Assembly: GCA_965232285.1 (NCBI GenBank)
Contig: CBDDPL010000004.1
Coordinates: forward strand, 2,666,001-2,730,000
Reading direction: 5' to 3'
DNA from: Denitrobaculum sp965232285
Lineage (GTDB): Bacteria; Pseudomonadota; Alphaproteobacteria; Kiloniellales; Kiloniellaceae
Length of the DNA stretch: 64,000 nt
The notes beneath the pieces were generated by a model. The model was not told the DNA's origin, made no database searches, and saw only the letters and a program-made list of their open reading frames with translations. The position numbers and the translations under genes are program-made. Shown piece by piece: positions 35,727-44,897 of the stretch (positions are counted from its first letter, which is position 1; each line of letters opens with the position of its first letter).

Positions 35727-36728
35727 TCAATCGAGTGGTTCGTCATCCTCTTCGTCCCTGGCCGGCGTATCGAAAGCACGGGACCAGGCCGATACGGCCG
35801 GGTTTGCCTCCTGAAGCTGTGCCGCCTGGCGCACGGCAATCCTCACCGCGGCGCGTGTCAGACGCGTCTGCGGGGGCAGATAGGAGGCCGGATCTTCACG
35901 ATCGCGGATGGCCGCCGCGGCGCGGGCCTTCTCCTCTTTGTAAGCCTCGAGCCCCCAGCCTTTCAGGAGGCTCTGAAAGGCTTGGAAGCTTTCCGGATTG
36001 AAGGGCCGGGCGCGGCCATTGCCATCCGACAGGGGATTTGCCGGATAGAGGCTGAGGCACGGCAGGTAACCCGGGGGAACCGGCACGTTCGCCGAGTGGG
36101 TGCGCCCGGTCTTGAGGAACTTCGGCAGCACGTGGGTGTGTGGCCCCTCGGGCGTCTTATCCCGTCCGATGCCCTGATAGACCTCGGCCCGGCCAAGCTT
36201 CGAGAAGGCAATCCGGTGCGGGTTCGCCTGCAGGATCGCGGGCATTGCGGGATTGTCCGCTTCGAAGAGGGACCGGCCCTCCGCCCCGCGCAGGACCTCC
36301 AGCAGGGCGGGGTCGGCCGTTCGAATGCAGAAGTCCACGTTGCGCGCCGAGAGCCCCATGTCGAACAGAACCGCCTCCCGATCCTCGAGCCGGATCGCGC
36401 CGCTGTCCGGCCCCAGTTCGGTCAGCACGCCACGTCTTTCCGACAAAGCAGCCTCCTCCGGCAGGCAGAAGACCACCCCCTGCTGCCAGCGCTCGCGCCG
36501 CCCGCTCAGCGCTTCATAGGCGACCGGCATGACGGCCTCGGTAAGCTCGATCTTCAGTCCGCCGCGCTCGGTTGCGATGGTGAGCCTTTCGGAATCGTCG
36601 AGGCTGAGCGGCTCATCCGCGTCCCTGTGAAACTCCGCAATGGCGCCGAAGGAGCCGATGCTGAAGCTGCTGCTGGGATCGTGGAGATGCCGGCTGATAA
36701 CAGAGGTGATTTCGGAGATAGCTTCCAT
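35727..36728 (-). CDS. Unknown protein, last gene of the cobalamin operon
   Basis: 333 residues; not recognised. No signal peptide and no membrane helix, so likely cytosolic. Striking features are the motif TPEGPHTHVLPKFLKTGRTH with several histidines, followed by VPPGYLPCLSLYPANP; these could bind a metal or a cofactor. It lies eight bases after tonB and is the final gene downstream of the cobalamin riboswitch, so it should be produced when vitamin B12 is scarce. A role in handling imported corrinoid is inferred from position only. Confidence 0.7.
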   Translation of the reverse strand: MEAISEITSVISRHLHDPSSSFSIGSFGAIAEFHRDADEPLSLDDSERLTIATERGGLKIELTEAVMPVAYEALSGRRERWQQGVVFCLPEEAALSERRGVLTELGPDSGAIRLEDREAVLFDMGLSARNVDFCIRTADPALLEVLRGAEGRSLFEADNPAMPAILQANPHRIAFSKLGRAEVYQGIGRDKTPEGPHTHVLPKFLKTGRTHSANVPVPPGYLPCLSLYPANPLSDGNGRARPFNPESFQAFQSLLKGWGLEAYKEEKARAAAAIRDREDPASYLPPQTRLTRAAVRIAVRQAAQLQEANPAVSAWSRAFDTPARDEEDDEPLD

Positions 36729-36736
36729 AGTTAAGT

Positions 36737-37693
36737 CTATCCATCGGTAAGGTTGAAGGTAACAGGAACTTCGACACTGCCGGCCACGTTTTTGCCGTTC
36801 CGTCTGGCCGGCAGGAATCGCCAGCTCTTCACCGCCCTGAGTGCGGCCTGATCCAGCCTCCGGAAGCCGCTGCTGCTCAGGACCCTGACCTCGGCGGGGG
36901 CGCCGGAGACTGTCACACGGACGCGCAGAACCACCCGTCCCTCTTCGCCGCGGCGCCTGGAGCTGTAGGGATAACGGGGCTTGCTGTTCGACAGGCCCTC
37001 GCCGCTGTAGCGGGCGGCCGTCGCGGTGGCGGCGCCCTGCGAGCTGCCAGAGCGGAGACCGCCGCCGGAAGGAAGAGCGGCTGTCTGGACACCGGGTACG
37101 GCCAGCTTTTCCGCGGCCGCATCCGCCAGCAACCCTTCTGCGGGGGGCCGCGCGAACAATGGGCTCTCCTTCGCCGCGGCAAGGCTCTCCGGCACTTGAT
37201 CGTCGTCGGCTTTCTCCTCCCTCGATGCGGCCGATGGGATCTTCTCGCTGGGCTGCGGAACAGATGGCTTGCGCCGCGGCGGCGGTGGTTTTTGCGCCAG
37301 TTTCACCGGGTCGGGCTGTTCGGCTTGCGGTGCGACCGCTCGTGCTTCGGGGACAGGCGCCTCGGCGACAGTCTCTTGAGAGGAAGACGATTGGGCTTCA
37401 CTGCGCGGCGCCGCGGTCTGTGAATCCGGCGCTGCCGCAGCGTTTCCTGCCGCTTCTGCGGGCGCGCCCGTTAAATCGCCCATCTGCAGATCACCCACCC
37501 GCAAACCGCCTGCCTGCAGATACACCAGCGTTAAAACCTGCGGCGGTTCCGGCGGCTGAGCCTCGTGCAGGGCGGCAAAGGTGAGGAACCCGCCGCCGTG
37601 CAGCAGCGCGGAGAGAACGACGGCGATCCGGAGCGGGCACCGCGAATCTGCCACCAGCGGCGCGGCATCCTCGTCAGGTCGAAACGGCGCCAT
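36737..37693 (-). CDS. tonB: TonB family energy transducer
   Basis: 318 residues: one membrane helix at about 22-42, a long Pro/Ala/Glu-rich linker spanning the periplasm, and a C-terminal TonB domain (RYPYSSRRRGEEGRVVLRV-type start, LSSSGFRRLDQAALRAVKSW, FLPARRNGKNVAGSVEVPVTF; quoted in parts). It transmits proton-motive energy to the outer-membrane receptor BtuB. Its start overlaps the end of btuD by 20 bases. It is dedicated to this operon by context. Confidence 0.9.
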   Translation of the reverse strand: MAPFRPDEDAAPLVADSRCPLRIAVVLSALLHGGGFLTFAALHEAQPPEPPQVLTLVYLQAGGLRVGDLQMGDLTGAPAEAAGNAAAAPDSQTAAPRSEAQSSSSQETVAEAPVPEARAVAPQAEQPDPVKLAQKPPPPRRKPSVPQPSEKIPSAASREEKADDDQVPESLAAAKESPLFARPPAEGLLADAAAEKLAVPGVQTAALPSGGGLRSGSSQGAATATAARYSGEGLSNSKPRYPYSSRRRGEEGRVVLRVRVTVSGAPAEVRVLSSSGFRRLDQAALRAVKSWRFLPARRNGKNVAGSVEVPVTFNLTDG

Positions 37694-38474
37694 CGCCTGC
37701 GTCCGTCCGTTCCAGCGGCACGATAATCGGCAGATCCCGCGCGCTGGCGCGGTAGGCCCGGATGCCGTAACAGCGCGCCAGGATCTCGGCGGTCAGGACG
37801 CTTTCCGGGGAGCCCTCGGCCGCGATCATTCCAGCATCCAGGAGAATCAGACGGTCGCAGAAGCGCGCGGCCAGCGTCAGGTCATGCATCACCACCATCA
37901 CGGCTGCGCCCGTCGAGGCCAGCCGCTGCAGCCTCGCCATCACGTCGAGCTGGTGGCCCGGGTCCAGGCCCGCGACCGGTTCGTCCGCCAGCAACAGCTT
38001 CGGCTCGACCGCCAGGGCCCGGGCCAGCAGCACACGGCTGCGCTCCCCGCCGGAAAGCTGTGTCACCGGCCGCCCCTTGAGATGCTGGATGTCGCAGGCA
38101 ATCAAAGCCCGCTCCACCGCCGCCCGGTCCTCATCACGCGGTGCCTGCCAGGCGCCACGATGGGGCAGCCGGCCGAGCATGACCAGGCTTTGGACCTCGA
38201 GGTCCCAGTAGCTCATCCCGCCTTGCGGCAGGTAGGCCAGCGCGCGGGCCAGCAGTCTGCGATCCAGGCTTCGCAGGCTGCGGCCTTCGAACAAGATATC
38301 GCCGCGATCGGGATCGAGCAGGCCGGCCAGAGCGCGCAAAAGGGTCGTCTTTCCGGTTCCGTTGGGTCCGATCAGGCCGACCACCTCCCCCAGCATCACG
38401 CTGAGATCGAGATCCTTCAGGATCACTCGGCCGCCGAGCGAAAGCGAAAGCCGTTCTGCGCTGAGGAAGGTCAT
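37674..38474 (-). CDS. btuD: Cobalamin ABC transporter ATP-binding protein
   Basis: 266 residues, FecE/BtuD type. Walker A GPNGTGKTT, signature LSGGERSRVLLARALA, Walker B LLLADEP and switch His in VMVVMHDLTL are intact. Overlaps btuC by four bases and tonB by 20, supporting one coupled operon. Assignment to cobalamin rather than heme or siderophore comes from the riboswitch and BtuB. Confidence 0.88.
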   Translation of the reverse strand: MTFLSAERLSLSLGGRVILKDLDLSVMLGEVVGLIGPNGTGKTTLLRALAGLLDPDRGDILFEGRSLRSLDRRLLARALAYLPQGGMSYWDLEVQSLVMLGRLPHRGAWQAPRDEDRAAVERALIACDIQHLKGRPVTQLSGGERSRVLLARALAVEPKLLLADEPVAGLDPGHQLDVMARLQRLASTGAAVMVVMHDLTLAARFCDRLILLDAGMIAAEGSPESVLTAEILARCYGIRAYRASARDLPIIVPLERTDAGDGAVST

Positions 38475-39496
38475 AAACTCTGCCTCCTCAGGCGCAGGAT
38501 CAGCAGCAGGAAGAAAGGCGCGCCGACCAGCGCAGTCAGGACACCCAGCTTCAATTCGCGGCCCGGCGACAGAAGGCGGACCGCGATGTCCGCGGCAAGC
38601 AGCAGGAAGGCTCCACCCAGCGCGCTTGCGGGCAGCAGCAGGCTCGGACGGTGGCCGACCAGAGGGCGCAAGAGGTGCGGCACGACGAGGCCCACGAAGC
38701 CGATGGCACCCGCCACCGAGGTCGCCGCCCCGACGCCCAGTGCCGTTCCGAACACCAGCCGCCGGCGAAGCGCACGCAGATTGAAGCCCAGCGTCTGGGC
38801 CGCATCCTCCCCCAAAGTCAGCGCATCCAGGGGCCGCCCCAGAGTCACCAATAGCAGGCAGCCGGCCAGAATGAAGGGCGCCGCGAGCCAGACATGCTCG
38901 AAGCTACGATCGGCCAGCGAGCCCATGAGCCAGAACATAATCTCCAGGGCCGCGAAGGGATTGGGGGCGAGATTGAGCGCCAGCGAGGTCAGGGCGGCGG
39001 CGAAACTGGTCACCGCCACACCGGCCAGAATCAGGGTCATGGTGGTGGCTTCGCGGCCGGCAAGGCTCTGGACGACGAGGACACCCAGGCAGGCGCCGGC
39101 CATTCCACCCAATGGCAGCGCCAGGGCAAAAAGACCGGCCAGCCCGCTGTAGAAAGTCAGCACCGCACCGAAGGACGCCGAAGCGGATATGCCGATCAGC
39201 CCCGGCTCCGCGAGAGGATTTCGCAGAAAGCCCTGGAGCGCGGCGCCAGCGAGGCCGAGGACGGCGCCGATGAGGCTGGCCAGGATGGCGCGCGGCAACC
39301 GGATCTCCTGCACGATCAGAGTCGCCGTGCCGGTGTCGTCCGCCAGCAGGGATTCGAGCACTTCCCAAGGGCCGAGGGTTGCGGAGCCGGCCAGAAGAGA
39401 CAGGAGAAACGCCAGCGTGACGGAAAGCGAAAGAAAGGCCAGCAACAGGCGGCCGCGCCCCGGTTCCGAAGCTTTTCCAACAACCGCATCGGTCAT
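38471..39496 (-). CDS. btuC: Cobalamin ABC transporter permease (FecCD family)
   Basis: 341 residues with about ten hydrophobic segments. The FecCD signature is visible in LGLAGAALQGFLRNPLAEPGLIGISAGASFG-like sequence (here ASASFG) and GFVGLVVPHLLRPLVGHR. ATGA overlaps at both ends with btuF and btuD. Confidence 0.9.
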   Translation of the reverse strand: MTDAVVGKASEPGRGRLLLAFLSLSVTLAFLLSLLAGSATLGPWEVLESLLADDTGTATLIVQEIRLPRAILASLIGAVLGLAGAALQGFLRNPLAEPGLIGISASASFGAVLTFYSGLAGLFALALPLGGMAGACLGVLVVQSLAGREATTMTLILAGVAVTSFAAALTSLALNLAPNPFAALEIMFWLMGSLADRSFEHVWLAAPFILAGCLLLVTLGRPLDALTLGEDAAQTLGFNLRALRRRLVFGTALGVGAATSVAGAIGFVGLVVPHLLRPLVGHRPSLLLPASALGGAFLLLAADIAVRLLSPGRELKLGVLTALVGAPFFLLLILRLRRQSL

Positions 39497-40467
39497 TTTA
39501 CCGGCTCTCCCGCCCTGCCGTTCCCTGGCTCTCGCCCCGCCGCACGCCGCGCCTCGGCAAGGCGCGCCACGGCCTCGGCGACCAAGGGGATGCCGCAGAC
39601 CCAGAGATGGTCGGGTACGCTTACGTTCGGTTTGTCGGCGAAGGCACGCTTCAGGGCCGGATGGCGGAAGACCTCGTTGGCAAGCGCCGGTCCCTGCCGC
39701 TTACGCCCCGTGATCAGCATGGCGGGGTCGGCGGCCAGAAGCGCTTCCAATGGCAACTGGCCGGTTCCCGTCATGCCGAGCTCGCGGCCCAGGTTGCGAA
39801 ATCCGGCGGCCTGCACCGCAGCGTCGGCGAGGGTGCCGTCCCCGGAGGTATAGCCATTCGCCCAGTAGAGCGCGGCAAGCGCCCGGTGGTCTTCCGGCGC
39901 GGCCGGGGGCTCGGGCAAGCGCGCATCCATAGCCGCGATCAGCTCTTCGCCGCGTGCGCGCTCGCCGAGCGCCGCCGCGACGCTCCGAATGTTCCTACGG
40001 ATATCATCCAGATTATTGGCGACCGGCAGCTCGGTGACGGGCAGACCCAGTTTGCGCAGAAGAAACACACTCGGCCGCGTGGTGAAGGCTCCGGCCAGAA
40101 TCAAGTCCGGTTCCAGTGGCAGGATTTCTTCGGTCAGGCCGTGATTGAGCCGGAGGTCCGCCGCCGCCTCCGCCAGGGCCGACGACTGCGGATCGACCGC
40201 CAGGTAACTGACGGACGCGATACGCTCACGCTCAGCAAGAAGCATGACGAGCTGGTCCGTACAGAGGTTCATGGACACGATCCGCATCGGCTTCACGCCG
40301 GGCTCCCCAGGCTGCGGCCCGGGGGCCGGTGGATTGGAAAGCGGATCGGGAGATGCAATGGCGAGGCCGGCGGCGCAGAGCAACGCCGCCGCCAGGGAAA
40401 GGCCGCCGCACCAGCGACGGCGGAACGGCCTTCCTTCCGGCTTGTCGTGAAGCCTCCCCCGCGTCAT
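39493..40467 (-). CDS. btuF: Cobalamin periplasmic binding protein
   Basis: 324 residues with a signal peptide (WCGGLSLAAALLCAAGLAIA). The class III binding-protein fold is seen in PMRIVSMNLCTDQLVMLLAE, ILPLEPDLILAGAFTTRP and VFRHPALKRAFADKPNVS. The NLCTDQL variant occurs in alphaproteobacterial BtuF-like proteins. Starts at ATGA overlap with btuB. Confidence 0.87.
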   Translation of the reverse strand: MTRGRLHDKPEGRPFRRRWCGGLSLAAALLCAAGLAIASPDPLSNPPAPGPQPGEPGVKPMRIVSMNLCTDQLVMLLAERERIASVSYLAVDPQSSALAEAAADLRLNHGLTEEILPLEPDLILAGAFTTRPSVFLLRKLGLPVTELPVANNLDDIRRNIRSVAAALGERARGEELIAAMDARLPEPPAAPEDHRALAALYWANGYTSGDGTLADAAVQAAGFRNLGRELGMTGTGQLPLEALLAADPAMLITGRKRQGPALANEVFRHPALKRAFADKPNVSVPDHLWVCGIPLVAEAVARLAEARRAAGREPGNGRAGEPVK

Positions 40468-42434
40468 TCAGACAGCTCTACCGTCGCGCGGATGCCCACG
40501 AAGGCACCGATTCCTGGCGTGTCGAAACCCAGAACCTCTTCGTATTCCTCGTCGAAAAGGTTCTCCACGCGGCCATAAAGCTCGATGCCGTCGAAGACTT
40601 CGTACGACCCCGCGACGTTCACCAGCACGAAGTCGTCCAGCGTGACGTTAGTCCGGGTCCCGAAGAAGTTCGAGAACTGGAAATCGCGCTGCTTGCCATT
40701 GTAATCCACGCCGAGGTCGAGCTTCGCGCGGCCCTCGAGGAACTGATAGGCGAGATTGGCGCTGGCGAGGTGCCTGGCGCGGCGCACCAGTTCGATGCCG
40801 TTGGCATCTTGACCATTGGTATAGGTGTACTGCCCCCGGAAGCTCAGATCATCAGTGATCTGCGCCAGCGCTGAGACTTCCACACCATCGATCTTCGATG
40901 TGCCGCTTAAATTGACGGCCGTGTTGCCGGCGCCCTGGATCAGGTCCGTGATGCGGTTGTTGAAGTAGGTGACGTCGAGGGTCAGCCGCTCGTCGAAAAG
41001 GACCTGCTCGACGCCGATGTCCCAACCCTTGCTCTTTTCCGGCGTGAGATCGGGATTGGGCACAAAAGTCGGACCGAAGCCAAACAGCTCGAAGAGGGTC
41101 GGGTTTTTCACGCCCGTGCCGTAGCTGCCGTGAAAGCGGGTGCCGGTGTCTTGATAGAGATAGGCCGCGGTGGTCCGGAAGGTCGTCTCGTCCTCAAAGA
41201 GCTCGTTGTCGTCGTGACGCAGACTGCCCGAAAGGAAGAGCTGGTCCCACAGACCGAGCCGGTATTCGCCGACATAACCGTAGTTCGTGATCTCCAGGTC
41301 CGATCCGCCGAAGGCGCTTCGCGTGCGCTGCGACTCGTCTTCGCGTTCCGCCAGAAAGGTCAGGGAATGGGAGGCCTCTGCGACCTCGGGTGTGTCGAAG
41401 AAGAAATTGCTCTGGTAGTCGTAGCGGGCCTTCTCGCCGTCAGCCTCGAAGGACACGGCCCCGTCCGTGTAGGAATCCCGTTCCTCCCGGTTGATCCCTG
41501 CGCCGACGATGTGCTCCCACTTGCCGTCGAAGAGGCTGTATTTCGCCTGCGCGCGACCGGTTTGCTGGGTGGTCCGGGTTTCCCGGTCACCGTCCACGGT
41601 CTGGATGATGCCCAAGACCGCCGGCTGTGGATCGGTATCGACCGAGGACTTCACGTAGCGGCCAAACAGCTCGATCTCGAGATTGTCGAGCGGCGAGAAT
41701 CCAAATTTGCCGTTGTAGGTCTGGTTGCGATGGCCGTCTTCTTCCGGATTTCCCTGGGATTCGGGCGCAACGGAGATGCCGTCGGTGGAAAAACCGGTGG
41801 CACCCAGTGAGAAATGGTACCAGTCGCCGCCGCCGCGCAGGCTCGCCGCCGCCTGGCCGGTGCGAAAGGAACCGCCTTCGAGGCTCAAGGTGCCGGTGAC
41901 GGGCCCCCTGCCCTGTTTGGTGACAATGTTGATGACCCCGCCGATGGCATCGCTGCCGTAGAGCGCTGACTGCGGTCCGCGCAGAACCTCGATGCGTTCG
42001 ATGTCGGAAGCCAGGACGTTGCCGAAATTGAACTCCGAGCCGGCGCTCGGTTCGTTGACCTCGACCCCGTCAATGATGACCAGAGTCTGGTTGCCCTCCG
42101 CGCCGCGGATCCGCACCTGCGTCAGCCCGCCGATGGGTCCGGTCCGATTTACCGCCAGGCCGGGAACCTCCCTGAGGACATCGGAGAGAATCCGAACCTG
42201 TTTGCGCTCAATCTCCTCGGCCGTGATCACGGTGACCGCGCTGCCCACCTCTTCGCTGGGCAAGGCGATCCGGCTCGCCGAGACCACGACTTCAGGCAAC
42301 TGTTCCGCAGCCTGCGCGCCGGACAGAGAACCTGCCGAAAGGCTCATAAACTGGGCGATGGCGGTCAGACACAGGATGGTTTGAGCCGGGCGGCTGAAAG
42401 CCCGACCGCGAAAGGAAAAAGAGTGTTTTAGCAT
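40464..42434 (-). CDS. btuB: TonB-dependent cobalamin receptor
   Basis: 656 residues: signal peptide, TonB-box/plug region (LPEVVVSASRIALPSEEVG, VRIRGAEGNQTLVIIDGVEV, RIEVLRGPQSALYGSDAIGG), then a 22-strand barrel ending in the aromatic-charged C-terminus. BtuB-like length. The start at 42434 has GGGGGAG about seven bases upstream. It is the first gene behind the cobalamin riboswitch, so vitamin B12 is the likely ligand. Confidence 0.92.
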   Translation of the reverse strand: MLKHSFSFRGRAFSRPAQTILCLTAIAQFMSLSAGSLSGAQAAEQLPEVVVSASRIALPSEEVGSAVTVITAEEIERKQVRILSDVLREVPGLAVNRTGPIGGLTQVRIRGAEGNQTLVIIDGVEVNEPSAGSEFNFGNVLASDIERIEVLRGPQSALYGSDAIGGVINIVTKQGRGPVTGTLSLEGGSFRTGQAAASLRGGGDWYHFSLGATGFSTDGISVAPESQGNPEEDGHRNQTYNGKFGFSPLDNLEIELFGRYVKSSVDTDPQPAVLGIIQTVDGDRETRTTQQTGRAQAKYSLFDGKWEHIVGAGINREERDSYTDGAVSFEADGEKARYDYQSNFFFDTPEVAEASHSLTFLAEREDESQRTRSAFGGSDLEITNYGYVGEYRLGLWDQLFLSGSLRHDDNELFEDETTFRTTAAYLYQDTGTRFHGSYGTGVKNPTLFELFGFGPTFVPNPDLTPEKSKGWDIGVEQVLFDERLTLDVTYFNNRITDLIQGAGNTAVNLSGTSKIDGVEVSALAQITDDLSFRGQYTYTNGQDANGIELVRRARHLASANLAYQFLEGRAKLDLGVDYNGKQRDFQFSNFFGTRTNVTLDDFVLVNVAGSYEVFDGIELYGRVENLFDEEYEEVLGFDTPGIGAFVGIRATVELSE

Positions 42435-42699
42435 GAGAGGCTCCCCCGTCGTTCCTGATGTTTCAAGACGCAATCGGGGTTCCGCAGGGCAGATGGACTC
42501 CACCCGGGGCGGATGTTGCCTCTCAGGCATTCGCACAGCACCTCGGGTCCATCGGACATGGACCCAATACCGGCGGCAGTTCTGGAAAGACAATAAGCCA
42601 CAGCCAGAGACCCCAATAGCGACACGCTTTCGCGCGTCACCACAACGGATCTCCGTCCCGCCGACCATCCCCGGACAGCAGTCGTGTGACGCTAGCGAC
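42435..42699 (-). other. Leader between riboswitch and btuB
   Basis: About 265 bases of transcribed leader without a gene. It should contain the riboswitch expression platform that controls btuB translation or termination; I do not see a clear T-run terminator here, so ribosome-site masking is more likely. Confidence 0.5.
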
Positions 42700-42880
42700 G
42701 GCAGGTCTCCTGGCTCACGGGTCTCTGCACGCACCCGGCCTTCCCGGTTTCCCAGTGGCCAATAGCGGGCGCGCGCTCGCCGTTCACAGTTGCGGGGGCA
42801 GCCAGGGCTTCAACAATTTCGCTTAAGAGCGGAACCGCCGTTCCCTGTTCCCTTTTGCGTCCCCGAAGGGAACCATCACT
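42700..42880 (-). promoter_or_regulatory. Cobalamin riboswitch
   Basis: On the minus strand all core blocks are present in order: CCCCCGCAACTGTGA (complement of 42784-42798), the B12 box GCCACTG (42753-42759), a GGGAAGGC block and the 3' closing AGCCAGGAGACCTGCC (42700-42715). It precedes btuB and five coupled genes, and should turn them off when adenosylcobalamin is abundant. Confidence 0.96.
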
Positions 42881-43062
42881 GCTCCGAGCGTTACTGCTTT
42901 TCTCATTTCGATGCAACAGCTATTTCGTGGTGTAGCGCTCCAGGCAAATAGCAACCTCCAGGTTGCCGCCAAAGCCTGTTGAGGGTGCTTTGCGCGCAGG
43001 CTGTTTTACGGTTCAGAAAAAACCAGGTGACAGCCGCGGCCTGGCCGTGTAACGCTAAGCGC

Positions 43063-43143
43063 ATGATGAACACCTTCGCCGCTTTTTGGTTTTACTTTAG
43101 CTATCCGGGCCAAATGGCGGACGGAGGGGACCCTATGTTCTGA
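43063..43143 (+). CDS. Phe/Trp/Tyr-rich leader peptide of the DAHP synthase gene
   Basis: A 26-residue frame (ATG 43063 or 43066) reading M-M-N-T-F-A-A-F-W-F-Y-F-S-Y-P-G and on to a UGA at 43141. Seven of its residues 5-14 are aromatic, and all three aromatic amino acids made by the pathway are sampled. The ribosome site is weak. Directly behind it come a competing antiterminator and terminator. This is the layout of trp/phe attenuators, in which scarcity stalls the ribosome on the aromatic codons and opens the downstream gene. Confidence 0.8.
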   Translation: MMNTFAAFWFYFSYPGQMADGGDPMF

Positions 43144-43197
43144 TCACACAGAGACATACTTGACCGAAACCGACCGCCAGCTTCCTGGCGGTTTTTT
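43115..43197 (+). terminator. Attenuator: antiterminator versus terminator before DAHP synthase
   Basis: Terminator: eight-base perfect stem ACCGCCAG (43173-43180) / CTGGCGGT (43185-43192), loop CTTC, then T6 (43192-43197). Antiterminator: TGGCGGACGG (43115-43124) pairs with CCGACCGCCA (43170-43179) with one mismatch, and uses the left arm of the terminator. The two cannot form together. Confidence 0.82.
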
Positions 43198-43232
43198 GTT
43201 TCCGCCGGGGGCCAAACAAAGGAACCCGAGCG

Positions 43233-44291
43233 ATGCAACACATGACAGACGATCTGAGGATCAAGGAAATCCGCGAGCTGGTCTCGCCGGAAAGCCTGCT
43301 GAAAGACATCCCCCTGACCGAAACAGCCGCCGAGACTGTGCGGGGCGTGCGCCGGGCGATCCAGCGCATCTTGAAGGGCCAGGACGACCGCCTGCTCGTG
43401 GTGGTCGGGCCCTGTTCGATCCACGACCCCGAGGCCGCGCTGGACTACGCGAGGCGTCTGGCCGTCCTGCGGCGGGAGCTGGCCGGCAGCCTGGAGATCG
43501 TGATGCGGGTCTACTTCGAGAAACCGCGCACCACCGTGGGCTGGAAAGGCCTGATCAATGACCCGCACCTGGACGGCAGCTTCGACATCGGCAGCGGCCT
43601 CGTTCAGGCGCGGCGGCTGCTGGCGGAGATCAACGAACTGGGGCTGCCGGTCGGCTGCGAATTCCTGGACACCACCGTGCCGCAGTACATCTCAGACCAG
43701 GTCGGCTGGGCCGCGATCGGCGCGCGCACGACGGAAAGCCAGATCCACCGGGAGCTGGCCTCCGGCCTCTCCTGCCCGGTCGGTTTCAAGAACGGCACCT
43801 CCGGCGATCTGAAGATCGCCCTGGACGCGGTGCAGTCAGCCGCCCATCCCCATCACTTCATGGCGGTGACCAAGAGCGGCCGCTGCGCGGTGGCGGCGAC
43901 CGCGGGCAATGAAGACTGCCACGTGATCCTGCGCGGCGGGAAAGAGCCGAACTACGACGCGGCCTCGGTCGATGCGGCCTGTCAGGCGGCGGAGGCAGCC
44001 GGCCTGCGCGGCGCGGTCATGATCGACACCAGCCACGCCAACAGCAAGAAGAAGCCGGAGAACCAGCCCCTGGTGGCCGCCGATATCGCCGGCCAGATCG
44101 CCGGCGGCGAGCAGCGCATCCTGGGCCTGCTGATCGAGAGCAACTTGGTGGCCGGACGGCAGGATCTTTGCGATGCGCCCCTGACCTACGGCCAGTCGGT
44201 GACCGACGGCTGCATCGACTGGGCGACCACGGTGGACGTGCTGTATGATCTGGCGGAAGCGGTCACGGGGCGCCGGCGCGTGGCGGCCTGA
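43233..44291 (+). CDS. aroG: 3-deoxy-7-phosphoheptulonate synthase (class I DAHP synthase)
   Basis: 352 residues. Joins phosphoenolpyruvate and erythrose-4-phosphate, the first step of the shikimate pathway. Class I hallmarks: VVGPCSIHDPEAALDYA, RVYFEKPRTTVGWKGLINDP, IGARTTESQIHRELASGL, VGFKNGTSGD and MIDTSHANSKK. The ATG at 43242 is an alternative start. Expression is probably set by the leader-peptide attenuator just upstream. Allosteric type (Phe, Tyr or Trp) cannot be told; aroG/F/H are not separable here. Confidence 0.93.
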   Translation: MQHMTDDLRIKEIRELVSPESLLKDIPLTETAAETVRGVRRAIQRILKGQDDRLLVVVGPCSIHDPEAALDYARRLAVLRRELAGSLEIVMRVYFEKPRTTVGWKGLINDPHLDGSFDIGSGLVQARRLLAEINELGLPVGCEFLDTTVPQYISDQVGWAAIGARTTESQIHRELASGLSCPVGFKNGTSGDLKIALDAVQSAAHPHHFMAVTKSGRCAVAATAGNEDCHVILRGGKEPNYDAASVDAACQAAEAAGLRGAVMIDTSHANSKKKPENQPLVAADIAGQIAGGEQRILGLLIESNLVAGRQDLCDAPLTYGQSVTDGCIDWATTVDVLYDLAEAVTGRRRVAA

Positions 44292-44304
44292 GGGAAATGA
44301 AGAA

Positions 44305-44332
44305 GCCGGGGGCTCCGCTGTGAGCCTCCGGC
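44305..44332. terminator. Hairpin after DAHP synthase
   Basis: Arms GCCGGGGGCTC and GAGCCTCCGGC (one G-T wobble), six-base loop, 13 bases after the stop. No T-run follows on the plus strand, so termination is uncertain. Confidence 0.45.
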
Positions 44333-44354
44333 AATAAAAGGGAAGACTGACGGG

Positions 44355-44897
44355 ATGGAGGGAAACGACATTACCCTGAGAACGCCGCGCCTGCGGTTGC
44401 GTGTCTGGCGCGAGAGTGATCGCGATGCCTTTGCGGCCTTGAACAGTGACCCGGAGGTCATGGCCGACCTGGGCGGCCCCTTGAGCCGCGCTCAAAGTGA
44501 CCGGAAGCTCGAGCGCTTTTCGTCTTCCTTCGCTCAACGGGGCTTGGGACGTTTCGTCATCGAATCCCACGAGGGTGCATTCCTGGGTTATTCGGGTGTT
44601 ATGCCTGTGCGGGAAGGGCATCCTCTTAATCCGAATCACGAAATCGGCTGGCGGCTGATGCGCCAGGCCTGGGGCCAAGGCTATGCGAGCGAAGCTGCGC
44701 AAGCCGCGCTCCATGACGCTTTTACGCGGATCGGACTACGGGAAGTCCTGGCCTATACCGCCCCCAACAACCTCCGCTCTCAGGCGGTCATGAAGCGTCT
44801 CAATCTTCGCCGTGACCCGGCACGGGACTTTACGGAGATGGAGGATGGTTTCGTCAAATGGCGCGGTCTGGTGTGGGTAGCCAGGCCGGACAGGTAG
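44355..44897 (+). CDS. GNAT family N-acetyltransferase (RimJ/RimL-like)
   Basis: 180 residues. The start TPRLRLRVWRESDRDAF and the acetyl-CoA loop QAWGQGYASEAAQAAL, then AYTAPNNLRSQAVMKRLNLR, are typical of RimJ/RimL acetyltransferases. Acetyl acceptor unknown. Probably monocistronic. Confidence 0.88.
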   Translation: MEGNDITLRTPRLRLRVWRESDRDAFAALNSDPEVMADLGGPLSRAQSDRKLERFSSSFAQRGLGRFVIESHEGAFLGYSGVMPVREGHPLNPNHEIGWRLMRQAWGQGYASEAAQAALHDAFTRIGLREVLAYTAPNNLRSQAVMKRLNLRRDPARDFTEMEDGFVKWRGLVWVARPDR

